Assembly: GCA_023213395.1 (NCBI GenBank)
Contig: CM041465.1
Span: 156,061,741-156,125,740 of the forward strand
Length of the DNA stretch: 64,000 bases
From: Cycas panzhihuaensis
Taxonomy: Eukaryota; Cycadophyta
Direction of reading: 5' to 3'
The notes beneath the pieces were generated by a model. The model made no database searches, was not told where the DNA came from, and was given only the letters and a program-made list of their open reading frames with translations. Within the stretch, counting starts at the first letter, position 1. Each line of letters opens with the position of its first letter. The position numbers were made by a program, and so were the translations under genes. Below, piece by piece: positions 32,009-43,379 of the stretch.

Positions 32009-32229
32009 CAACAACAAGACTGCAAAATTTTTTCACCATCATGTTATCTAATCGATGTTGAACCATTAAATTCAAGAAATGTATGTCTAGTTGGAAGTGT
32101 ATGCAAAATGACTAATCTTAAATAGGAATATCCAACCCAATTCTCTGGAATCCAAGTGGGGGACCAACCGATGCCTAAAAAATTTGCATACAACTTTAGG
32201 TCTAATGAACGAATTTCATACGATGAACC

Positions 32230-33000
32230 ACCTCAATAATTAATTAACTTAGGGTTTTGTCAAGACACACAAATTATTAAAATGGGTAAGGGATGGGACC
32301 CTAAGCTAATAGAAGTAGCCATGACCATCCTTTTACAATATAAAGATGTATTCACATGGGCTTACAAAAATTTGAAAGGCATGCCAAAAATATTATGCAA
32401 ACATAAGATCGAATTAATACTTGGAGCCAAACCTATAAAAAATTTAAGCCAAAATATGCAAAGCGAGTGGATACAAAGATAAAGAAAATGTTGGATGCAG
32501 GGATCATATTCAAGGTAGAAATGATTGAGTGGGTGTTACTGATTGTAGTAGTTCCTAAGAAAAATGGTAAGACTTAGAATTTGTCTAGATTTTCAAAAGT
32601 TGAATGCAACAACCCTCAAGGACCCACTTCCAATACCATTTACTAATGCCATATTGGAAGAAGTTGTGGGGCATGAAATATGCTCATTTTTAGATGGGTT
32701 TTTCGATTATAACCAAATTAGTATTGTAGAAAATGACAAGCTAAAACTGCTTTCATCACACAATTTGGGATTTTCACATATAATTGAATACCAATTGGAC
32801 TATGCAACACTCTAACAACATTTCAAAGAATCATCATGCATTTATTTGAACAAGTCTCATCAAGGTCAATCAAGGTTTTCTTGGATGATTGGTCAATTTA
32901 TGGAAATGTTAAGGACCATTTGCCTTTACTAAAGGAATGTTTAGAGGTATGCAAAACAATGAGATTACTACTAAATCTGGAAAACCGTAGCCAAACTTGG
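32230..33000 (+). pseudogene. Element F reverse transcriptase, truncated
   Basis: Matches in order: KDVFTWAYKNLKGMP near 32340-32388, VRLRICLDFQKLNATTLKDP near 32565-32625, IPFTNAILEEVVGHEICSFL near 32635-32693, GFFDYNQISI near 32697, and VFLDDWSIYGNVKDHLPLLK near 32876-32935 with FLDD active-site residues. Frameshifts near 32480, 32555 and 32815. The sequence leaves RT just after LLLNLE (about 32985), where element M begins. Confidence 0.82.
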
Positions 33001-34290
33001 TCCTATATGACCCCTCAACATATTCCAAGTCGTCATTGCCAATAGGAACAACATGTCATGTAAGGAATACTATGAAAAGATACACCTACAAATCACAGAC
33101 TACTCTATTGGCACTTACATGCTTGCAATGCCAATAGGAGTAGGTGTAGTCCTTCGCATCCAGTGGCTACTTAACCTTGGAAATATTGTTACCAATTATA
33201 AAACTCATTTCATGAGCTTTTACCAAAAGGGACACAATTATAGGTTGTAGGCCCCACCCTCACTAGGAACATCATACAGAATGGAAAAACTACTAAGGAA
33301 GAACTCTGATTTATACCTAATGACCTACTACAAAATCACGGTTGAAGATGTTTCCCACAAGTTACAAGCTCGCATTAACCAATACAACCAAGTCCTTGTA
33401 GAACCCCAAAGGTTACCCCCAAGCTAAGGATGTGAACACTCCATCAAATTAGCAATTGGGTCAGCACCAATAAATATTCGACCATATTGGCACCCACATC
33501 ATTTCAAGAAGGAAATTAAGCAAATAACATAAGAGCTCTTACAACAAGGATATATTATGCCCAACTCAAGCCCCTTCGCATCACCAATAGTGCTAAGTTG
33601 AAAGAAAGACAAATCATACTGTATGTGCATTGACTTCAGAGCACTCAACAAACTCATAATCAAGAATGGATGCCCTATTCCAAGAATAGATGACCTCCTC
33701 GACGAATTACATAGAGTTAGATTCTTTTCAAAGATTGACCTACGCTCAGAATACCACCAAATCCACATCAAGAGAGAAGATGACTACAAAACAATGTTCC
33801 AAACCCATGAAGGACTATTTGAGTTTTGGGTTTTTCCATTTGGCTTAATTAGTGCGTTGACCACCTTCTAAAGCATTGTGAACCAAACACTAAAACCCTT
33901 ATTATGCAAATTTATGTTAGTATTCTTTGACAACATCCTAATTTATAGAAAAACTTGGGAGAAACATTTAGAATATATAGAAGCAATACTCCAAGTACTG
34001 GCCAAAAATCAATTCTTTGCAAACAAGGTCAAATGTACATTTGGGCAAACAAAACTAGAATACCTCTTACACATCGTCACCCAAGAAGGCATCAAAATGG
34101 ATCCAAAAAAGGTCCAAGCAATTCTTTATTGGCCCACACCCAAAAAATGTAACTGGTGTAAGAAGATTCTTAGGTGTATCTAAATTCCTACACCATTTTA
34201 TTAAGGGATACACCCTCATTGCAACACCCCAAATAGACCTAACAAACAAGGACATTATTGGGGTTAAATTTGGTAACTCATCCATTTTGA
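32990..34290 (+). pseudogene. Element M: chromovirus protease end and RT fragment
   Basis: A third gypsy type, joined to F. The protease end is ITDYSIGTYMLAMPIGVGVV with LRIQWLLNLGNIVTNYKTHF (about 33095-33215). RT follows: FASPIVLS near 33577, SYCMCIDFRALNKLIIKN near 33612-33665, FFSKIDLRSEYHQIHIKRED near 33723-33782, VFPFGLISALTTF near 33832-33870, FFDNILIYRKTWEKHLEYI near 33925-33980 (FFDN in place of the usual YLDD or FFDD, so one catalytic Asp is lost). It ends near IPTPFYxGIHPH at about 34290. Stops at 33246, 33424, 33529, 33597 and 33869 disrupt it. Confidence 0.85.
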
Positions 34291-34558
34291 ATAGTGGAAA
34301 AGTAGGAATGCATGCTTATCCTAACTTAAGGAATGCAACAATGCATCACCAAAAAGACGCATAGTGGAATGCATGGTAGAAAACAGTGAAAAAGGATAAA
34401 TTTGGGCTCTCGGAGAATGCATGACAAGCTGCATTCCTGAAAGGAATGTAACATGATCGAGAATGTATGTGGAACGCATATTGAGGAATGCAAGTAATGT
34501 ATGCCCAGATTAGAATCGTACTTCCTAGGGATATTGACATCACCATGAGGCATGTGTT
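34291..34558. other. GGAATGCAT-rich spacer
   Basis: Non-coding DNA between M and H. The word GGAATGCA or a close variant occurs about nine times in 34300-34500, in both orientations. Similar words occur in the LTRs of C and E, so this may be a scrap of such an LTR. Confidence 0.4.
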
Positions 34559-34759
34559 TGTCAGAACAATAAGAATAGAAGAAGAAGTTACTTCTTTGCA
34601 TTAATGAGAGAGAGAAATACTCTCATATAAATACATACAATGTATACAAGTGAGCCTATGCATGTAGGCCACGTATCAAGACAAAATGAAAGAGGATTGG
34701 ACGCATAACCCTCAACTTAACTTTAAAAAAGACCAAGATAAAACATTACTACTCTAACA
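34559..34759 (-). repeat. Element H 3' LTR (201 bp)
   Basis: On the - strand starts TGTTAGAGTAGTAATG at 34759 and ends GTTCTGACA at 34559. It matches 39467-39584 at the primer-site end. Preceded by the purine tract AAAAGAGGG. Confidence 0.85.
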
Positions 34760-34781
34760 CCCTCTTTTAATGTTTTATCTT
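34735..34781 (-). promoter_or_regulatory. 14-bp inverted repeat spanning polypurine tract and LTR start of H
   Basis: Arms AAGATAAAACATTA (34735-34748) and TAATGTTTTATCTT (34768-34781) are perfect inverted copies. The 19-base loop contains the LTR start and the polypurine tract. Element J has the same arrangement. Confidence 0.85.
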
Positions 34782-34789
34782 CTATTTTT

Positions 34790-36330
34790 GACACCAAGCA
34801 TCTCTCTAAAATATTGGAATTTGTCCTTTGATAAGGGCTTCATGAATATGTCTACAACCTATTCTTCACTGGTACAATATTATAGGCCTATCTGCTTTGC
34901 TTATACTTTCTCTCTAATAAAATGATAATGTACTTCAATGTATTTTGTTTTAACATGAAACATAGGATTCTTAGTCATCTTGATAACACTTTGATTGTCA
35001 CAAAAAATGGAGGTAGCTTAATCCTGTTCCTCTCTTAAGTCTTTGAGCAATTGTCTTATCCATGCTACTTTACATGTGGCACTTACAACTAACTTGTATT
35101 TTGCTTCTGTTGAGGATAGAGCTACAATGGGTTGGTTTTTACTACTCCATGATGTAACAACAGACCCAAGAATGAAGTAATATCCAAATGTGAATTTTCT
35201 CTCTTGTCAATTTCTAACTCAGTCTAAATTGCTATAACCTGTTAGCTCAAAGTTTGATGCCTTGGTATAACTAAGTCCCAGTGTTAAATCCCCTTTGATA
35301 TACCTTAATATTATTTTGGCAATATTCCAATGAAAAACTTTTGGAGATTTCATGTACCTAAAGATTATTCCAACTGAGTACAAAATGTCTGGCATAGAGG
35401 ACTATAAGATAAATGAGATTGCTTACCAATTGTCTATACAAAATTTCATCAGATTTTTGTTCACCTTCATCTATAGTCAGGATACACCCTATTTCAATTG
35501 CGGTTATATAGGCATTGTAATATTTCATTTTGAATTTTTTAAGGAAATTTTTTACATATTTTGTTTGGCACGCAAATATAGAATCTTTTCTTTGATCTAC
35601 TTCAATACCAAGATAGTAATGAAGTAATTCCATGTATGTCATTTTAAACATATTTTTCATTTTGATTTTTACTTGGCAAATTATGTTATTATCATTTCTA
35701 GTAACTATCATATCATCTACATAAACTACTATAACAGTGATTAGACTACTTTTATTTGTTTTGACATAGAGGATAGGATTAGATTTGCATTGATTGAAAT
35801 CTTTTTGTTTGCGATGTTAATCCAATTTTACGTACTAGACTCTAGGTGCCTGTTTTAATCCATACAAAGCCTTTTTTAGCCTACAGACAAGATGTTATTT
35901 ACCTTTCTCTACGTATCTAGGGGGTCGCTCTATATACACTTTTTGATTTAGATCTCCATTTAGAAAGGTGCTTTTTATGTCAAGTTGTATGATGTTCCAT
36001 CCAAATTGTGTTGCCATGGCAATAATTGTTCTTACAGTTATCAATTTTGCTACTGGAGAGAAGGTTTCTTCGTAGTCTATTCCTGCAGTTTACAAACTTG
36101 GCCTTGTATTTTTCAACGGTACTATCAGATTTTTCTTTGACTTTGTGTACCGATTTACATCCAACAATGGGTTTATCATTAGGTGCAATGACTAATTACC
36201 AAGTCCTGTTTTTGTTTATAGCATTGATCTCTACATCCATGGCTTTTTGCCATTCTGGATGAATACATGTTTTTGTATAGCTTTGTGGTTCAATAGAACA
36301 TATTAAACTCTAATGTTTTTGAAATCAAGT
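34790..36330 (-). pseudogene. Element H copia RT-RNase H, broken
   Basis: RT motifs on the - strand: a degraded KYKAKLVAKGYSQ-like stretch near 36080-36130, FSPVAKLITVRTIIAMATQF near 36000-36065, LNGDLNQKVYIERPPRYVEK near 35910-35975, a YGLKQAPR-like motif near 35830-35870, VIVVYVDDMIVTRNDNN near 35690-35745 (intact YVDD), KNMFKMTYMELLHYYLGIEV near 35600-35660 and LYRQLVSNLIYLIV near 35395-35440. RNase H remnants ([20 protein letters not shown] near 35040-35100) reach to the polypurine tract. Several frames are needed to read it. Confidence 0.82.
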
Positions 36331-36559
36331 TCTATGTTCAAATTTTTTTGACTAATTGCTACCAACTCTTTCTCCTTGTGGATTGTATTCTGTCTTGGAT
36401 GGATCTTGCTTTTCTTCAGAAATATCCTACTCATTTTCTCCTTGGAGCCTGCTTTCTGAGGTATCTCCTTCTACAGTAGTCACTTTAGATATTTCCTCTA
36501 TTGGAGTGAGCATTTTTGCATTTTCTTCAATCCATCTTTGAATAATTTTCCCTTCTTAC

Positions 36560-37660
36560 TCTTCTTTGGATACATTTTCATCAAATGTTATATCTCTACA
36601 AACATACACCTTGTTTGTTTTTGGATATATGCATCTATATGCTTCATATTTATTACTATATCCAATCATAATGCATTCTATACTTTTGTCATCTAGCTTA
36701 ATCTTTTTGGTCAAGAATATGAACATAAGCTTTACTTCCAAAGATTTTGAGATGACTTACATTTGGCTTTCTTTTCGTCCAAGCTTCTTTGAGAGTGATT
36801 TTATTGAGGGCTTGAGTAAAACTCCTATTGATATGATATATGACTATGTTGACTATTTTAGCCCAATAGACTTTTGTCACTACTTTTTCATTTATCATGC
36901 ACTGAGCCATCTCCATTATTGTTCTATTCATTCATTTAGCTACTCCATTTGACTGTGATGTATAAGGAGTAGTGACTTGCCATTGTACTCCATTTAGTTT
37001 ACAAAAATGATAGAAGTTATTTGAAATATAATGCACTCCTCCATCTAATTGGAGAATTTTAATTTTGCATTAACTTTCTAACTCCACTTGAGCTTTGAAT
37101 TCTTTAAAATGATCTAAAACCTCTGATCTATTAAAGAGGAAATATACCCAAGTTTTTCTAGAGAAGTCATCAATAAAGGTAAGAAAATTTCTTGCACCGC
37201 TAACTGAATTTGGTGTGCTTGGACCACATAGATCTGTATGAATTAACTCTAACTTCTTGTGTGCTTGCCATGTACACTTGAAATGGGATTCAATGTTGTT
37301 TCCCAATCATACAACTTTTGCATATGAATGGATTAAAAGACATATTAGGAAGACCATCTACCATATTTGATTTTTTTAACCATTCTAACTCTCTATTTGC
37401 ATTATGTTCATATTTTGAATGCCACATTTCATTAATAGAGATGTTAACAACAAAAGCTTTTATAGCAAGAGATAGGATAGGAATAGAGACTAACTTATAT
37501 AGGTTATCAATCTCTATCTCTTTTGCTATTACAACACCATTTTGCTTCATATCACAAATGTAGCATCTTCCATCTTCATAAAAGACAACACAAAGCCTCT
37601 TTTTTCTTAGTTGAGATACAGATAGGAGATTTTTCTTTAATCCTAGAACATACAACACAT
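36560..37660 (-). pseudogene. Element H copia integrase, broken
   Basis: The GAG-pre-integrase segment opens LYVLGLKKNLLSVSQLRKKR (about 37600-37655). The zinc-binding part reads EMWHSKYEHNANRELEWLKK, then CKSCMIGKQH. Core: LELIHTDLCGPSTPNSVSGA (about 37190-37250, first Asp), FIDDFSRKTWVYFL, LQLDGGVHYISNNF (second Asp position near 37050), and a SNGVAKxMNRTIMEMAQ region (36895-36955) where the catalytic Glu is lost from the usual VAERMNRT. The frame is broken near 37070. Confidence 0.83.
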
Positions 37661-37699
37661 CTCCAATTTTTTTTACTTTGCCATTAATTAGAATTGCAA

Positions 37700-38800
37700 T
37701 TGTTCCCTTTCCCTTTATGTGTAAAGGAAAGTCACTACCAAGTTCAATTGTTTTGTTGAGAAGATGTAGTTGGAGTGTTTCAAACTAGTCACCTCTCCCT
37801 GATATGTGATCAAATGCTCCATAATCTATATACTAGTCTTCATTACTGCAAGCAAGTGTGGCCAAGGCTGTGATAAAGGCGATTTTATCTTTGCCTTCTC
37901 TAGTCTATTTATTGTTGCAGTTCCCTTCAACTCTTTTCCCTCTCTAAATTTCTACAAGCCTTTGAGGACAATGGTTAGCAAGATGTCCTACTTGTCCACA
38001 ATGATATCAAGTTGATGGATTATAGAATTTGCAGTCAATAAAAAAATGTCCATATCTACCACAATGATAACAAGGTCTAGAATCTGTTGGTATAAACTTG
38101 CCTTGTCCTTTTGATGTCCTTCCTTTAGCAAACTTGCCTCTTCCTCTTGGAATGCATCTAGAATGACCTCTTCCATATATTCTTAGCTTTGAAATGAAGG
38201 CCTTTTCACTTTTAGCCTCCTCTTCATATCTTTTAATTCTCTATTCCTACTATAACATATGTTCTGTTAAAGTTTCAAAAGACATATTAATAGCATGTCC
38301 ACCAATGGTAAGAGTATTTACCATAGTATCATAAGATTTTAGAAGTTTATTAAGTGTAAGACGGACAATTTCAGAATCAAACATTGTTTCTCTTGTAGAG
38401 GCCAAATTGTCCTTAACTTCTACTAGATTCTCCTTTATTTAATTGGAGTTTGTACAACTATTCTCTAAGAGAGATTATGTGAGATTCATTCTTCTAGCTA
38501 TAGAGAGAAGCTAGAATTCTTCAACCATCAATAGATGTGTTAGCTACACTAATACAACTTACATAATGAATCTCCAACAAACAAAATGATGGCAGCATGT
38601 GCAATCCTATCCCTTTCCTCCCAACTGATTAAATCTACTATATCAACTGGCTTTGTTTTCTTTCCAAGGACAATATTCCATGAATTTTTAGCCATTAAAA
38701 GACCTTGCATTTTTAACTTCCAAGCATTATGGTTTTGTCTAGTGAGTTTATCAAAGTCACTGAAAGAAAAAACTAAGGCCATTTTAAAATTTTGAAGAGT
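37700..38800 (-). pseudogene. Element H copia gag, broken
   Basis: Starts MALVFSFSDFDKLTRQNHNA at 38782 and continues WKLKMQGLLMAKNSWNIVLG, the standard copia Gag opening. One frame near 38010-38110 contains CYHCGRYGHFFIDC, a CCHC zinc knuckle for RNA binding, followed by YHCGQVGHLANHCP whose first Cys has become Tyr. Stops and frameshifts lie at about 38548, 38435 and 38020. The 37700-37990 part covers the protease region, with no clear catalytic motif. Confidence 0.75.
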
Positions 38801-39449
38801 GAAATGAGAGAGGATGTCAGAATCAAAGAAAATAATAGTACCTTGGTCATATGACTATACAATTGTATGGAATAGAAAAGTACAATTATACGGATTTCAA
38901 CAAAAATCATCTAAAATGAAGCTTGTGACCTGCTCTATTCAGATCTAGAAAATAAATTTGATTTGACTTCTAGTTTGCCTAGAAAAAGCCCTGAAAGTCA
39001 TATGAGTGGCTAGGGTTTAAAAGTTAAAAATGCTCATATCTCTTCAACACTTGTCAAATCCAACAAACTCACATTCAAATAAAGGGTAATGTCTAGACAA
39101 AGATTTTAGGACAGATTTTACCCATTGAGATAAAGTAAAATGAAAGAAATTTGAGTTTGAAATGCCAAACTCGCAACCCTAGAAATTCATGATTTTCTGT
39201 TGAACGAAGCAAAATTTGGAGATGATTCTTTGGAAAGTAGATTCTCCTCACTGAGTTGAGTCTATAGATAAAATTTCATTCAATTTTAAGCACTTAAAGA
39301 TTCCTTATCCGTATAGTTCTATATGGTTTTGTACAACAATTAATGTGTCTGTAATAAATGTATAGACATCCTCTCTCTCTTACAAATACTTTGAACTTCT
39401 TAATTTCTAAAACAAACTTCTCAATCAAATCTCTCCTAGACTCTTAATA
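38801..39449 (-). other. Element H untranslated leader
   Basis: About 650 bases between primer site and gag start. No open frame or motif supported. Confidence 0.6.
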
Positions 39450-39466
39450 GACCTGCTCTGATACCA
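39450..39466 (-). other. Element H primer-binding site (tRNA-iMet)
   Basis: The - strand reads TGGTATCAGAGCAGGTC; the first 12 bases match the initiator tRNA-Met complement without change. It abuts the 5' LTR end at 39467. Confidence 0.9.
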
Positions 39467-39590
39467 TATCAGAACAATAAGAACAGAAAAAGAAGTTACA
39501 TCCTTGCATTGATGAGAGAGAAATATTCTCGTATAAATACATACAATGTATACAAGTGAGCCTATGCATATAGGCCAAGTTTCAAGTTAG
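39467..39590 (-). repeat. Element H 5' LTR, truncated
   Basis: Aligns with the primer-proximal 120 bases of the 3' LTR, including TATAAATACATACAATGTATACAAGTG-like sequence in two parts (39533-39560). Similarity stops near 39584, at the junction with element I. Confidence 0.8.
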
Positions 39591-39993
39591 AATCAAAGAG
39601 AAGTTGGGAATATTGAAAAAATGAACACAAGATCTAAAATACTCATATGCATGCAGAAATGAAATGATACAACAAAGCAAATAACTGTTCAACACAAATT
39701 GATTGCAAAGAACAAGAGGGCCAAATTGGTTGGCTCCTTCGATCTTCAATTCAGTAGAGCTTTGCCATTCCAAAATATCTAATTGTGCATCAAAGATGGT
39801 TTGGGCATAATTTATAGGCCTTGTTATGCCTTGAATATTAACATGATTGGTCGACATAATGGACCAATATAATTGGCCTGTTATTCGGCAAGGGGTGGAC
39901 CCGACAACATTATACAAAGTATTTTGATTACAATATGATGCACATTATGATACAAAAGTACATTTACAAATAAAGGTGTCATTAATGTTTTAA
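39591..39993 (-). repeat. Element I 3' LTR (probable)
   Basis: Non-coding DNA after a purine tract (AAGTGAGGGAG, 39994-40004 on the - strand). It includes a TATAAATTATGCC sequence near 39809 on the - strand that could be a TATA box. The LTR start has lost its expected TG. No partner copy. Confidence 0.5.
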
Positions 39994-40259
39994 CTCCCTC
40001 ACTTATTGACAGCTTCGTTTGACTTGACACTAAGGTTATGCTAAAACTTTTCAAACTTTGGTCTATCAAGTGCTTTAGTGAAGATGTCAACATCTTGGTC
40101 CCCAGTAGGTTGGTACATAAGGTCAACCCTTCCGTTTTACACATACTCATAGATGAAGTGATGATGGACCTCAATATGTTAAGTTCTTGCATGGAAAATA
40201 AGATTCTTAGTGGTGGCTTGAGTCTGTTGAAGTCCAAGTTCGACAAGAATCCTGCATAG

Positions 40260-41600
40260 CCAAATCACCTCTTTAGTGGCATGAATAGCTGCTTTATACT
40301 TGACTACGATGGAGAAGAGAACAACATTTGGTTGTTTCTTTCAACTCCAAGAAGCTACAACTAAGTTCATGTCGAAGCAGTACCTTGACGTGGAATGGCA
40401 AGAGTCTTGGCAATCAACCCAATCAACATTTGTGTATCCTTTCAAGACAAGAGTATCAACTTGGTTGTAGTCAAGGGAAAGTTGAAGTGTATCGTGAATG
40501 TACTTGAGAATTTTAGTGGCAACTTTCTAGTAAGATGCCTTGGGCTATAACATGTATCTATAGCAGATCCCAATTGCATATGAGATGTCCGATCGAGTGT
40601 GAGTGAGGTAGATCAAACTCCCAACTAACTATCAATACAAAGTGGGATCAAAGGGCTTGCCTTGTTCATCCAATGTGAGCTTGGTCCCCATTTCTATTGG
40701 TATAGGTGATGGTTTGTGGTCGCTCATTCTAAACTGTTGCAGAAATTCATTTGCATATTTGGATTGTGACAAGGATATGTGTCCAGGTTCCTGCCACACC
40801 TCAATACTAAGGAAGTAATGAAGCAACCCAAGGTTAGTCATCTCAAAGTTGCGTTTGAGTTCTAATTGGAGACAAGCTATGCTATCATCATCATTTCCTA
40901 TAATTGCCAAGTCATCCACATAAAGAACAATGATTGCGATTAAGTTGACCATAATCCAAAAGTAGAGATCATGATCAAAGAGTGAACGATTAAATCCATG
41001 CTTTGTGAAAAAGGCATCAATTTTTGCATACCACGCATGAGGTGCCTGCTTCAGTCCATAGAGAGCTTTCCTAAACTTACAAACTAAGTGTTTTTTTTTT
41101 CCAAGAATAGCATAGCGGGGAGGTTGCTTCAAGAAAACTTCTTCAATGAACTCTCCATTCAGGAAGGCACTTTTCACATCCATCTGATATACAAGCCAAT
41201 TGAATTGAGCCGCAAGTGACATAACTAGATGAAATGTGGTCATATTAGCAATAGGTGCAAAGGTCTCTTCATAATCTATCCCTTCTTGTTGTTTGAAACT
41301 TTTTGCAACCAAGCAAGCTTTATGACGGTCGATAGAGCCATCGGCATGTAACTTTGTTTTGTAAATCCATCTACAATCAATTGGCTTCTTTCCAAGTGGC
41401 AATTTTGTAAGCTCCCATGTATCATTCTTGATGATTGAGTTCATTTCTTCATCCATGGCATCTTTCCATGTTTGGTTTATGATTGCCTCCTCAAACGTGG
41501 AAAGCTCATGAGTATCAAGAACACATGTCATTAAGGCATAGTTTATTGAATGCCTCATTGTTGATTCTCTAGGAGGTGCATCCTTCATCACTTGCAAGTA
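40260..41600 (-). pseudogene. Element I copia RT-RNase H, 321 codons open
   Basis: The 40632-41597 frame is open for 321 codons, one of the better preserved copia regions. Motifs: NQTWKDAMDEEMNSIIKNDT, KPIDCRWIYKTKLHADGSID, KQQEGIDYEETFAPIANMTT, VYQMDVKSAFLNGEFIEEVF, YGLKQAPHAWYAKID and VLYVDDLAIIGNDDD with an intact YVDD, then LLHYFLSIEVWQ and DPTLY. A stop then interrupts before the RNase H region (about 40260-40630), which keeps only fragments. It would copy element RNA into DNA. Confidence 0.9.
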
Positions 41601-41615
41601 CCACTCAAGAAATTT

Positions 41616-42850
41616 CTAAATGCTAGTTACTTCCACTTGGAGTCCATCTAATGACATAGATGGCACTGCAAAGGTGGCATCTGAATTTGAGGTTGAAGCA
41701 GGTGAAGTTGATGAGTGTAGGTGGCTCAAGAATTGATGTAAGAGGCACTTCTGGTATACCAACATCATCATCTGCAAGAAACCGAATCTAGGATGGGTCC
41801 AAGTTTGGAGTGTTTTCGACGAAGATAACATCCCAAGTGGTATATGCTTGATTTCCAACAAGGCCATCCACCTTGTAAGCTTTACATCTGGGTACATAGC
41901 CTATGAAAATGCACTTGAGGCTTTTATCATCCAGTTTCTTCTTGTTTTCTTTGGGGATGAACTTGTATGCAGTATAGCTGAATGTCCTTAAATGTGAGAC
42001 GATAGGCTTTTGGCCCGACCAAGCCTCCTCGGGTGTTATGTCTCTCACTACTATGGTGTCACTTCTATTTGTTAAATAAGCAACAGTGGAAATAACTTCA
42101 GCCCAAAATCCAATAGCAAGATTAGTAGCACTCAACATTGCTTTGGCCTTATTCACCAAGGCTTGATTCATCATTTCTACTACACCATTTTGTTGGGATG
42201 TGTGAGAAGTTGAGAATTAGAATTTGATTCCAAATTCTCTATAGAAGTTGGTGAATTGTCTTGATGTATATTCTTCTCCATTATCTAATCTTAACACTTT
42301 GATATTCATTCTAGGTTCGTTTTCAACTTTAGCTTTAAAGTCCCTGAATTTGTCAAAGGCTTGAAATTTATTCCTAAGAAAGCAGACCCACACTTTCCTA
42401 GAATAACCATCAATGAATGTGATGAAGTAAAGATTGTCATTAAGGGAAGGTACTAACATAGGTCCACATATATTTGAGTGGACTAACCCAAATGGTTTGG
42501 AGGCACGCCAAACCTTTTTTGAAGGGAATGGCTCTCTGTGTTGTTTTTCAACTAAACAGGCCTCACAAATGCCACTATTCCCTTTGATCTTAGGCAACCC
42601 ATGCATCATTTGTAGCCTATACATGAGATTGAGGTTTTGCGTGTTCAGGTGATCTAGGCATTGATGCCATAGTTGATCCTTAGTGCTTTTTGACGGGGCT
42701 TGCTCTTCATTGTATGAACATTCACCTTGAGTTTCTTCAATGAGTGGGTCTTCAACTAGAATATTTTTGCTTTTGTATAAACCACTGTCCTCATGTCCTG
42801 TAACAAAACTAGTCATCCTGTAGTACGATTGATAATGATGCAGACCCCCT
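41616..42850 (-). pseudogene. Element I copia integrase, broken
   Basis: Zinc-binding region LWHQCLDHLNTQNLNLMYRL and CEACLVEKQHREPFPSKKVW (about 42540-42690). Core: LVHSNICGPMLVPSLNDNLY near 42440-42500, where the first catalytic Asp has become Asn (NICGP for DVCGP); FIDGYSRKVWVCFL; KVLRLDNGEEYTSRQF near 42245-42295 (second Asp). After a stop near 42217, the Glu region is lost around MMNQALVNKAKAM near 42130-42174, then TPEEAWSGQKPIVSHLRTF (about 41985-42045). Confidence 0.85.
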
Positions 42851-43379
42851 GGCTGAAGAGAACATCAAGGTTCTGCTTGTCTATTTGATTGATTGACAAC
42901 AAATTTTGTTTCATGCTTGGTACCAAAAGAATGTTGCTAATATGATTGCGAACATTAGAGTTCTTCAATGCAATGGAGGCTCTACCAATTTTAGTTGCAT
43001 CATATGTGAGGTTATTTCCAAAGGTAACTATTTAAGCACATATAGGAAGTGTATTCTCAAGCAAATCTTTAGCACCAATCATGTGACAAGTGGCATTAGA
43101 ATCTATCAACCAAGAATTATCATCACGATGGGATGACAAGGCTGCATAAAATATGTTTCCAAAGTTGCCTTGAGAATCGACTAAATTGCCTCCTTGTTGA
43201 GAATTCTTGTTATACCTTTAGTTTCTCAATTGGTTTCTTTGTTGTTGCCTATTGTGTTGCCCTTGATTTTGATTTTGCCCTTGGTTTCTATTCTCCTAAA
43301 AATGTTTTCCCCTTTGTTGTCCACCTTGATTTTGCATGATCTATAGGTCAGTTTGTCTTCTCCTGCAGTCTATTGCAAG

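Larger units (their letters stand above)
28588..33000 (+). mobile_element. Element F: 5' portion of a Tat-like gypsy retrotransposon
   Basis: Contains a 5' LTR-like region, a tRNA-Asp-type primer site, gag, protease and RT up to about 33000. There it is replaced by another element's protease, so RNase H, integrase and 3' LTR are lost. Heavily mutated. It is distinct from C/E/K in primer site and Gag sequence. The DNA between E's right duplication (28463) and 28588 shows nothing recognisable. Confidence 0.75.
34559..39590 (-). mobile_element. Element H: Ty1/copia retrotransposon
   Basis: Read on the - strand: partial 5' LTR (39467-39590), tRNA-iMet primer site, 650-bp leader, gag, integrase, RT, RNase H, polypurine tract and 3' LTR (34559-34759). 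The two LTRs agree over about 120 bases; the 5' LTR is then cut by the edge of element I. Coding regions carry many stops and frameshifts. Confidence 0.85.

Noticed and set aside
37806-38015. + strand frame inside copia H
   Set aside because: Antisense to H's Gag and protease region; no motif.
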